Of a stretch of DNA of 5,092 bases, positions 1 to 4,307 are shown piece after piece. The position numbers were made by a program, and so were the translations under genes. How positions within the stretch are numbered: the stretch's first letter is position 1; each line of letters opens with the position of its first letter. The notes beneath the pieces are model-generated. The model did no database searches and was not told the origin of the DNA. It was given only the letters and a program-made list of their open reading frames with translations. This stretch comes from Campylobacteraceae bacterium (lineage in GTDB: Bacteria > Campylobacterota > Campylobacteria > Campylobacterales > Sulfurovaceae), in the NCBI GenBank assembly GCA_027031505.1, contig JALVQH010000178.1, positions 1 to 5,092 on the forward strand, in the 5' to 3' direction.

Positions 1-348
1 ATCCATTGCGATCAGTGTGTTGTCCACTGTTTTGTACGAGAAGTTAAATTGACTCTCAGGGGGTGCGTAGTACTTTGTATCGGCATTCTGCTTATTGTAG
101 TAAAGCGTAATGGTAAAATAGGGGTACCCCGATTCATTTTCGAGCATGCACGTTGTTGCATAGGAGTATGTATGCTTTTCGACCGTGTCCACTTTAAGAT
201 TCTTATTGGATAAAGATTCAGCCGTCTTCAGATCAAAAGCACTGCACAGCGTCTGCGGACTTATTTTGTTCGTTTTCTGACCGCTTACCTCACTCGAACA
301 CCCGGCTGTAAGCAATGCAGCCGCAATAAAAACAGTTGCCAGTTTCAT
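1..348 (-). CDS. Putative outer-envelope lipoprotein, N-terminal part (runs off left edge)
   Basis: I do not recognise this family. Reading leftward from the ATG at 348-346, 116 codons stay open to the window edge, so the C-terminus is missing. Seen: residues 1-17 form a lipoprotein signal peptide, MKLATVFIAAALLTAGC, with lipobox T-A-G-C and lipidation Cys at residue 17. The mature part is polar and Tyr/Thr/Lys-rich, with further Cys at about residues 35 and 89, and contains short alternating stretches such as YPYFTITLYYNK (about 95-106) that suggest beta structure. The start is supported by a strong Shine-Dalgarno (AAAGGAGA at 353-360) 5 bases upstream. A -10 box and direct repeats lie further upstream. 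The protein should be exported by Sec, lipidated and membrane-anchored in the envelope; its role is unknown. Confidence is high that it is a lipoprotein gene and nil on function. Confidence 0.85.
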   Translation of the reverse strand, partial: MKLATVFIAAALLTAGCSSEVSGQKTNKISPQTLCSAFDLKTAESLSNKNLKVDTVEKHTYSYATTCMLENESGYPYFTITLYYNKQNADTKYYAPPESQFNFSYKTVDNTLIAMD

Positions 349-352
349 TTTG

Positions 353-360
353 TCTCCTTT
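353..360 (-). promoter_or_regulatory. Strong ribosome binding site of the left lipoprotein
   Basis: On the minus strand this reads AAAGGAGA, followed by CAAA and the ATG. It is a near-consensus Shine-Dalgarno at normal spacing and fixes the start at 348. Nearly the same leader (AAGGAGACAARATG) precedes the second lipoprotein at 4308. Confidence 0.8.
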
Positions 361-378
361 TTTGTTTCGAGATACCTT

Positions 379-411
379 ATTGTATTCTCTCATTGTGACG
401 CGAGAGTGACG
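379..411 (-). promoter_or_regulatory. Candidate promoter with direct-repeat activator boxes
   Basis: Reading on the minus strand, a -10 box TACAAT lies at 384-379, about 30 bases before the lipoprotein ATG. No good -35 is present at 17 bp. Instead there are two CGTCAC boxes (411-406 and 400-395), exactly 11 bp apart from start to start, the second ending 10 bases before the -10. One helical turn between repeats and replacement of the -35 is the arrangement known for PhoB/OmpR-family response regulators; the E. coli Pho box is a 7-bp repeat, core TGTCA, with 11-bp period. The -10 is seen directly. Activation by a response regulator is inference. Confidence 0.45.
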
Positions 412-420
412 TTTGGAAAA

Positions 421-476
421 AGTGAGAAGTGAAAAGTGAGAAGTGAAAGGTAATTCGTAATTCGTGATTGATTGAT
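421..476. repeat. Nested tandem micro-repeats (14 bp x2, 7 bp x2, 4 bp x3)
   Basis: Three different tandem repeats lie nearly end to end: AGTGAGAAGTGAAA twice, perfect, at 421-434 and 435-448; TAATTCG twice at 451-457 and 458-464; and TGAT three times at 465-476. The segment is purine-rich then AT-rich, has no plausible reading frame, and fills the spacer between the left lipoprotein promoter and the 3' end of trpB. It resembles dispersed intergenic repeats seen in many bacterial genomes. Whether it is repeated elsewhere in this genome cannot be told from the window. Confidence 0.75.
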
Positions 477-494
477 GGTATGTGGTGGGTTGGG

Positions 495-514
495 GACGCG
501 ACTTCAGTCGCGTT
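495..514. repeat. REP-like palindrome directly after the trpB stop, possible terminator
   Basis: ACGCGACTTCAGTCGCGT at 496-513 is two 8-base arms around a 2-base centre; in practice it would fold as a 7-bp GC-rich stem with a 4-base loop (TGAA on the trpB transcript strand). It begins immediately after the trpB stop codon (TAA, read from 516 to 514). Following the stem in the trpB direction the sequence is C-rich (CCCCAACCC), not a U tract, so it is not a classical intrinsic terminator. It may protect the mRNA 3' end, act with Rho, or be a dispersed palindromic element. Confidence 0.5.
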
Positions 515-1734
515 TATTCAAAATGTAACATCTCCTTCGCCTGGATCATATCCTTATCTCCCCGGCCGGAGAGGTTGATGAGGATGGTTTTGCCCAGGAG
601 GGCTTCGCGGGGCATTTTTTTCAGATACGCCACGGCGTGGGCGCTTTCGAATGCGGGGATGATCCCCTCTTGTTGACTGAGCCATACAAACGCATCGAGC
701 GCTTCGGTGTCGGTGATGTGATCGTAGGTGACGATGCGTTCGTCTTTGAGGTAGGCGTGCTCAGGGCCGATGCCGGGGTAGTCGAGTCCGGCGCTGATGG
801 AGTGGGCTTCGAGGATCTGGCCGTCGTCATCCTGCAGCAGGTAGCTCATCTGCCCATGCAGCACCCCCGGAGAGCCTTTGGCGAGGCTGGCGCCGTGTTT
901 GGAGTCGAGCCCCAGACCGCCTGCTTCGATCCCGATGCACTCGACACCCTCATCTTCGAGGAAGTGGTTGAAGATCCCGATGGCGTTGCTCCCACCGCCG
1001 ATGCAGGCAATGACTTTGTCCGGGAGGGTGCCGGCGGCTTCCTGGATCTGAGTGCGGGCCTCCCAGCCGATGATGCTCTGGATGTCGCGGATCATCATCG
1101 GGTAAGGGTGGGGCCCGGCGACGGTGCCGATGACGTAGAAGGTATCCCGTGCATGGGTCACCCAGTGGCGGATGGCGTCGTTCATCGCGTCCTTGAGGGT
1201 GCGGGAGCCCGACTCGACGGTGTGGACTCTGGCGCCGAGAAGCTTCATCCGGAAGACATTGAGCTCCTGGCGTGCCACGTCCTTGGCCCCCATGAAGATC
1301 TCACACTCCAGCCCAAAAAGTGCTGCGACGGTAGCGGTAGCGACTCCGTGCTGCCCCGCACCGGTCTCGGCGATGATTTTCTTTTTGCCGAGACGCTTGG
1401 CGAGGATCGCCTGGGCGACGGTGTGGTTGATCTTGTGGGCGCCGGTGTGGTTGAGGTCTTCGCGCTTGAGGTAGATGGCTGAGCCCAGTTCCCTGGAGAG
1501 GTTTTCGGCGTAGTAGAGGGGACTGGGGCGTCCGACGTAGTGCTGGTAGTAGTAGTGTACCTGCCCCCAGAACTCCGGATCGAAACGTACCGCTTCGTAG
1601 TCGGCTTTGAGTTGCTCAAGGACGGGCATGAGGGTCTCGGGGACGTACCGCCCGCCGTAGATACCGAAATGCCCGAGTTCATCGGGATCGTGGGGAGAGG
1701 GTTTGGGGATGTAATAGTCTGTGGATGTGTTCAT
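514..1734 (-). CDS. trpB: Tryptophan synthase beta chain
   Basis: TrpB is a cytoplasmic, pyridoxal-phosphate-dependent enzyme. It condenses indole, channelled from TrpA, with L-serine to give L-tryptophan in an alpha2-beta2 complex. The 406 residues match the usual 390-410 length. Seen: N-terminal [16 protein letters not shown] (22-37); [13 protein letters not shown] (68-80); PLP site [10 protein letters not shown] (94-103) with Schiff-base Lys101; ETGAGQHG (123-130) with catalytic Glu123 (Glu109 in Salmonella); phosphate-binding GGGSN (246-250); [16 protein letters not shown] (312-326); and C-terminal NLSGRGDKD (387-395). All key residues are intact, of the TrpB1 (TrpA-partnered) type. The ATG is preceded by AGGT 6 bases upstream and a TATAAT about 30 bases upstream, so it appears monocistronic. 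No trpA or other trp gene lies in the window, so trpA must be elsewhere. Confidence 0.98.
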   Translation of the reverse strand: MNTSTDYYIPKPSPHDPDELGHFGIYGGRYVPETLMPVLEQLKADYEAVRFDPEFWGQVHYYYQHYVGRPSPLYYAENLSRELGSAIYLKREDLNHTGAHKINHTVAQAILAKRLGKKKIIAETGAGQHGVATATVAALFGLECEIFMGAKDVARQELNVFRMKLLGARVHTVESGSRTLKDAMNDAIRHWVTHARDTFYVIGTVAGPHPYPMMIRDIQSIIGWEARTQIQEAAGTLPDKVIACIGGGSNAIGIFNHFLEDEGVECIGIEAGGLGLDSKHGASLAKGSPGVLHGQMSYLLQDDDGQILEAHSISAGLDYPGIGPEHAYLKDERIVTYDHITDTEALDAFVWLSQQEGIIPAFESAHAVAYLKKMPREALLGKTILINLSGRGDKDMIQAKEMLHFE

Positions 1735-1740
1735 GGTGTG

Positions 1741-1769
1741 ACCTGCTGAGTTTTGTTGGGGAGATTATA
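1741..1769 (-). promoter_or_regulatory. trpB promoter -10 box and ribosome binding site
   Basis: On the minus strand a perfect TATAAT occupies 1769-1764, which would start transcription near 1757 and give a leader of about 20-25 bases. AGGT (1744-1741), 6 bases before the ATG, is a moderate Shine-Dalgarno. No clear TTGACA-like -35 is seen, as is common for Campylobacterota promoters. The short leader leaves no room for a leader peptide or attenuator. Confidence 0.5.
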
Positions 1770-1956
1770 GCGTGTTTTGGATAGGAGAGAGTAGCGGGTA
1801 GATTTTTGTGATAACTACCGTTGGTTTCCGGAAAGATCAATCGGGACTTCATGTACCGTATGGGATGCGGGATGAGTCCTATTTGGGTGCGGGAAAAGGT
1901 GGTGTGCTGACGGGATGGGTGGGGCGGTTTTCCCGGGGTGTTTTCTTTTTGAGGGT
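1770..1956. other. Non-coding spacer between mltG and trpB
   Basis: I see no convincing gene, RNA or strong terminator in the spacer between the mltG stop and the trpB promoter. Open frames that cross it on either strand lack ribosome binding sites, have low-complexity Ser/His/Pro- or Phe/Gly-rich composition, or overlap trpB out of frame. The mltG side is C-rich and purine-rich on the coding strand with no strong hairpin, so termination of mltG transcription is not explained by the sequence. Confidence 0.5.
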
Positions 1957-3009
1957 TCATTTGTGCTTTTGTGGCTCTTTTGTGGGAAGTGCTTTTGGAT
2001 TCTTTTTGTCGGCTTGTTTTCTTTTTAAGTCTTTCCGCTCTTTTTTGATCCGTTGGATGTTGGCGATATGCTGGATGTAAGTGGTAGAAAAATCGTGAGT
2101 TCCTTGTGTATTGCGGACAAAAAAGAGATAAGGGGTATGAGCAGGCTTGATGGCGGCATTGAGAGCCGCTTCGGTTACGCTGCTGATGGGTTCGGGGGGT
2201 AGACCGGCGTAGCGGTAAGTGTTGTAGTGGCTGAGGTCGGTTCGAATCCGTTCGGGGGTGACGGGGGTGTGGGCGTAGGGTCCGTAGTTGAGGGTGGCAT
2301 CGAGCTGTAGCTTCATCCCGTGCTTGAGGCGATTGGCGATCACCGAAGCAATAAGGGGCATTTCGTCGGCATGCCAGGTCTCCTTCTGGACGATAGAAGC
2401 GAGGATTAAAGTGGGTTTGAATGTTTCAGGATCATACAGGATTCCATACCGGTCGCACAATTGTCGAAATCTTTGTCGGGAACGGTACGTCAAATAAAAC
2501 ATGGTCGCTGCGGGAGTCGTGCGATAGGGAACATCATAGTGTCCGGCAAGGATGCCGCCGTCAGAGTAGGGGGAAAATCGATAATATGCATCGAGGAGCT
2601 TCCCCTCACTCAGGAGGGTCTGAGAGGCAAGCCTCTCGGTAAAGAGCTGGATCGTATCGCCGCTGTACATTACGACCCGTCGTGTGGATTCGCGTGTCGG
2701 ATTGCGCAGTCGTGCGAAAAAAGCCTCCGGTTCAAGAGCAATGTAGGGGTTGAACCGTACCCAGCCGGAGGGGAGAGGACGCTCTCCGATAGCTTTTTCA
2801 GCCGCATCCGCCTCCACCGGGATCCCCTGATCGTGGAGTGCGTCAATCTGTTCGGCGATTGTACCGGCGGGGAGATAAACAAGGGCAGGGGGGTTGAATG
2901 TGTCAGAAGTGCATCGGGTGATCAGCCACACGAACAGCAGTGCACCGATCGCCAATGCCGCCCGCTGTCGCCCGCGCCGTGTCCGAAGCCGATCCCGTAT
3001 GTATCCCAT
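1957..3009 (-). CDS. mltG: Endolytic murein transglycosylase MltG (YceG-like)
   Basis: MltG cleaves nascent glycan strands in the periplasm at the inner membrane, producing 1,6-anhydro-MurNAc ends, and is thought to set glycan strand length. The 350-residue product has an Arg-rich cytoplasmic N-terminus (5-16), one membrane helix (about 17-31), a LysM-like subdomain (about 43-75, LVYLPAGTIAEQIDALHDQG), then the YceG catalytic region. Family motifs seen: LILASIVQKETWHADE (201-216), where the family's EKET reads QKET and Glu210 is the likely catalytic acid; VIANRLKHGMKLQLDATLNYG (223-243); YNTYRYAGLPPEPIS (262-276); PYLFFVRN...HDFSTT (293-310). It ends in a Lys-rich tail. The frame is open upstream to 3198, but start 3009 is chosen: GGGAGG lies 10 bases upstream, the ATG overlaps the cytochrome stop (TGATG), and the extension overlaps the cytochrome gene out of frame. 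Confidence 0.95.
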   Translation of the reverse strand: MGYIRDRLRTRRGRQRAALAIGALLFVWLITRCTSDTFNPPALVYLPAGTIAEQIDALHDQGIPVEADAAEKAIGERPLPSGWVRFNPYIALEPEAFFARLRNPTRESTRRVVMYSGDTIQLFTERLASQTLLSEGKLLDAYYRFSPYSDGGILAGHYDVPYRTTPAATMFYLTYRSRQRFRQLCDRYGILYDPETFKPTLILASIVQKETWHADEMPLIASVIANRLKHGMKLQLDATLNYGPYAHTPVTPERIRTDLSHYNTYRYAGLPPEPISSVTEAALNAAIKPAHTPYLFFVRNTQGTHDFSTTYIQHIANIQRIKKERKDLKRKQADKKNPKALPTKEPQKHK

Positions 3010-3491
3010 CAGTGCAGTGCCTCCCGCCGCTTCTCGATCCCCAGAAGGGTGGGGCGGGTCAGATCCGGATATTTCCCATGGAGTCCCCGTCCGTCGCTGC
3101 CGTGACACCCGGAGCAGTTGCTGCTGAAAAACAGATGGGCATCCCTCCTCTCCGTCCCCGGCGGACACGGTTTGCCCGAGAGGTGCAGCACAAAACACGC
3201 CACTCCGGGGGCATCCTCCTCACCGATGTAGCCCCCCTCCATCACTCCGCCGGGAAATCCGAGGCTGTTCGAGCCGTGTTTGATAACGCTGCGGATGTAG
3301 CGGTAGGCGTATTCGGGGGTATCGAGTTTAGTCAGTTCTTCGGCAGCGTGGGAGGCGAGGTGGTTTTTGACGTGTTGGGTGCGGGGGGTAGTTTGTGGTT
3401 TTGTGTTTGACGGTTTGTGGGGGCGTGTGGCATTGTAGGTGCCGTAGAGAACGACAAGGATGATGGTGAGGAGTGCGGCATATTTTTCCAT
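3009..3491 (-). CDS. Small membrane-anchored c-type cytochrome, one CXXCH near the C-terminus
   Basis: Probably a periplasmic electron carrier tethered to the inner membrane. The 160 residues comprise a hydrophobic N-terminal segment (5-17) with no clear signal peptidase site, a Lys/Thr/Pro/Gln linker (about 22-42), then YAYRYIRSVIKHGSNSLGFP with GGVMEGGYIGEEDAPGVACFVLHLSG (61-106), and finally FFSSNCSGCHGSDGRGLHGKYPDL (121-144) with heme-binding Cys126, Cys129 and His130. The middle section resembles the C-terminal half of a class I cytochrome c (axial Met, then last helix) as in CcoP-type domains, while CSGCH resembles the N-terminal half of a domain. Only 30 residues follow the heme site and contain no Met; Met84 is the only candidate Met ligand beyond the start Met. 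Two extra cysteines occur (Cys99, Cys109). The start is the only possible one: no in-frame start upstream before a stop. It overlaps mltG by one base, implying co-transcription. Confidence 0.88.
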   Translation of the reverse strand: MEKYAALLTIILVVLYGTYNATRPHKPSNTKPQTTPRTQHVKNHLASHAAEELTKLDTPEYAYRYIRSVIKHGSNSLGFPGGVMEGGYIGEEDAPGVACFVLHLSGKPCPPGTERRDAHLFFSSNCSGCHGSDGRGLHGKYPDLTRPTLLGIEKRREALH

Positions 3492-3498
3492 GAGAGGG

Positions 3499-3507
3499 AT
3501 TGTAGCA
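3499..3507 (-). promoter_or_regulatory. Extended -10 promoter of cytochrome c-mltG, possibly leaderless
   Basis: On the minus strand TGC-TACAAT (3507-3499) is an extended -10 element. Only 7 bases (CCCTCTC) separate it from the cytochrome ATG at 3491, and none form a Shine-Dalgarno. Transcription would begin at or next to the A of the ATG, giving a leaderless mRNA. Alternatively the true promoter lies further upstream and the match is chance. Confidence 0.45.
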
Positions 3508-3529
3508 GAAGGGGGTTAATGCGGGGTTG

Positions 3530-3558
3530 ATGACTTTTGCCTTTTATAAGTTTATAAT
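3530..3558 (+). promoter_or_regulatory. Promoter of the toxin-antitoxin operon
   Basis: ATGACT (3530-3535, four of six to TTGACA) and a perfect TATAAT (3553-3558) are separated by 17 bp, giving a leader of about 25 bases before the PIN toxin ATG. A second -10-like TACAAT (3578-3583) lies 6 bases before that ATG. The toxin itself has only a poor ribosome binding site (ACCAAA before the ATG), whereas the antitoxin has a strong one, consistent with keeping toxin below antitoxin. Confidence 0.55.
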
Positions 3559-3587
3559 ATTTTAAGATGATACCATATACAATACCA
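3543..3587 (+). promoter_or_regulatory. Candidate antitoxin operator repeats
   Basis: Two direct repeats overlie the promoter: TTTATAAG/TTTATAAT at 3543-3550 and 3551-3558 (8-bp period, covering the -10), and ATACCA at 3570-3575 and 3582-3587 (12-bp period). Ribbon-helix-helix antitoxins typically bind short repeated half-sites over their own promoter. That these are the sites is inference; in AT-rich DNA the first pair could arise by chance. Confidence 0.3.
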
Positions 3588-3589
3588 AA

Positions 3590-4000
3590 ATGATAAACAT
3601 CGTAATAGATACAAATGTATTGCTCTCAGCCTTGCTGTCTAACAGAGGAGCAAGCTATAAACTGCTCTCTATCATAGACAGTGAGAAATTTACGGTGCAT
3701 ATCTCGACAACGCTTCTGTATGAATACGAAGAGATTTTGAAGCGAAAGTCTCATATGAGTGCAAAGGATGTCGATGCTGTTTTGGATTATATTTGTCTCA
3801 TCGGAAAGAAAAACAGTATCTTTTATTTGTGGAGACCCAAGTTAAAAGATGTCAATGATGACTTTTTATTGGAGCTTGCTGCGAAATCACATTCGATCAT
3901 TGTCACGCTCAACGGTAAAGATTTCAAACCAGCTTCGGAGTACGGCCTTCGGGTGATGACCCCCAAAGATTTTTTACAATACATAGGAGAGATAGCATGA
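3590..4000 (+). CDS. PIN-domain ribonuclease toxin (PIN_3-like family)
   Basis: This is the toxin of a type II toxin-antitoxin pair. PIN toxins are Mg2+/Mn2+-dependent endoribonucleases that cut tRNA, rRNA or mRNA in the cytoplasm; the target here is unknown. The 136 residues are full length for the family. Seen: MINIVIDTNVLLSALLSN with acidic Asp7 and conserved Thr8-Asn9; YEYEEIL with Glu45 or Glu47/48; VNDDFLLELAAKS (88-100) with Asp90/Asp91; and IIVTLNGKDF (103-112) with Asn108 and Asp111, the VTxNxxDF form expected of the PIN_3 branch. The catalytic acids are intact, so it is probably active. No in-frame start lies upstream before a stop, and Asp7 requires this ATG. The stop overlaps the antitoxin start (ATGA), so the two are translationally coupled, with the toxin gene first. 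It is clearly AT-richer than trpB and mltG. Confidence 0.9.
   Translation: MINIVIDTNVLLSALLSNRGASYKLLSIIDSEKFTVHISTTLLYEYEEILKRKSHMSAKDVDAVLDYICLIGKKNSIFYLWRPKLKDVNDDFLLELAAKSHSIIVTLNGKDFKPASEYGLRVMTPKDFLQYIGEIA
3985..3990 (+). promoter_or_regulatory. Strong internal ribosome binding site for the antitoxin
   Basis: AGGAGA lies inside the last codons of the toxin gene, 6 bases before the antitoxin ATG at 3997. It picks this ATG over the nearby in-frame ones (residues 4 and 8) and contrasts with the weak site of the toxin. Confidence 0.75.
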
Positions 4001-4233
4001 AAACAATGAGTTTGCGTATGCCCGACTATTTGAAAAATGCGGTGAACGATGTCTGTGCGAATGAGAAAATTTCACTCAATCAATTTATCATCAATGCTTT
4101 GAGTGAAAAAGTCTCTGCTCTGCAAACCCTGGACATCATAGAACGCAGAGCCCAAAGGGCTTCGAAAGAATCGTTTTTGGAAGCGTTGAGTAAGGTGCCG
4201 AGTGCGGAGCCGGATGAGAGGGATAGGTTGTAG
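3997..4233 (+). CDS. Ribbon-helix-helix antitoxin of the PIN toxin
   Basis: This 78-residue protein is the likely antitoxin, neutralising the PIN nuclease and repressing the operon. Seen: MKTMSLRMPDYLKNAVNDVCANEKISLNQFIINALSEKVSAL (1-42) fits a ribbon-helix-helix (Arc/MetJ, HicB C-terminal-like) fold: a short DNA-contacting strand with alternating Thr3, Ser5, Arg7; helix about 10-22; a turn with Ser26; and helix about 27-42. The remaining 36 residues (LDIIERRAQRASKESFLEALSKVPSAEPDERDRL) are charged and probably form the helical, toxin-wrapping tail that folds on binding. The last residues are acidic/basic and likely disordered, typical of a protease-labile antitoxin. The overlap with the toxin stop and the strong ribosome binding site support the pairing. 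Pairing rests on adjacency and fold; no direct relative is recalled. Confidence 0.85.
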   Translation: MKTMSLRMPDYLKNAVNDVCANEKISLNQFIINALSEKVSALQTLDIIERRAQRASKESFLEALSKVPSAEPDERDRL

Positions 4234-4247
4234 CCATACTGTACATA

Positions 4248-4291
4248 TTAAGTTTATCTTAAACGGGGGGGTAGAATTACTTTTGTAATTC
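4248..4291 (+). promoter_or_regulatory. Spacer with G7 tract and inverted repeat before the second lipoprotein
   Basis: Between antitoxin and lipoprotein lie a small AT-rich inverted repeat (GTTTA-TCT-TAAAC, 4252-4264), a run of seven G (4265-4271), a -10-like TAGAAT (4272-4277) with a weak TTAAGT (4248-4253) 18 bp upstream, and a perfect 7-bp inverted repeat GAATTAC-TTTT-GTAATTC (4274-4291). The second hairpin ends 5 bases before the ribosome binding site. The lipoprotein may have its own promoter here, with the G tract in its spacer; alternatively the hairpins weakly separate it from the toxin-antitoxin operon. Confidence 0.4.
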
Positions 4292-4296
4292 AAATT

Positions 4297-4302
4297 AAGG
4301 AG
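4297..4302 (+). promoter_or_regulatory. Ribosome binding site of the second lipoprotein
   Basis: AAGGAG, five bases before the ATG at 4308, confirms this start. The surrounding AAGGAGACAAGATG nearly equals the leader of the left lipoprotein. Confidence 0.75.
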
Positions 4303-4307
4303 ACAAG

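Noticed and set aside
421..514. CRISPR array or attachment site
   Set aside because: The repeats are adjacent tandem units without unique spacers, and no integrase or cas gene is near.
637..1482. Long plus-strand frame (281 codons) inside trpB
   Set aside because: It is antisense to an intact, motif-complete trpB; Val/Gly/Asp-rich composition is the usual shadow of a GC-rich gene, and no ribosome binding site is seen.
1679..1960. 93-codon minus-strand frame whose ATG overlaps the mltG stop and which runs into trpB
   Set aside because: No ribosome binding site, Ser/His/Pro-rich composition unlike a folded protein, and it overlaps the start of trpB out of frame. The ATGA overlap with mltG is probably chance.
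1808..2080. Plus-strand frame of 90 codons across the mltG-trpB spacer
   Set aside because: Antisense to the end of mltG, Phe/Gly-rich because of the Lys-rich tail on the other strand, no Shine-Dalgarno.
3010..3198. Upstream in-frame extension of mltG to an ATG at 3198 (63 extra residues)
   Set aside because: It overlaps the cytochrome gene in another frame, would put the membrane helix deep inside the protein, and lacks the Shine-Dalgarno and stop-start coupling seen at 3009.
2461..3410. Overlapping plus-strand frames antisense to mltG and the cytochrome gene
   Set aside because: All are shadows of the two real minus-strand genes; they lack recognisable domains and start signals.
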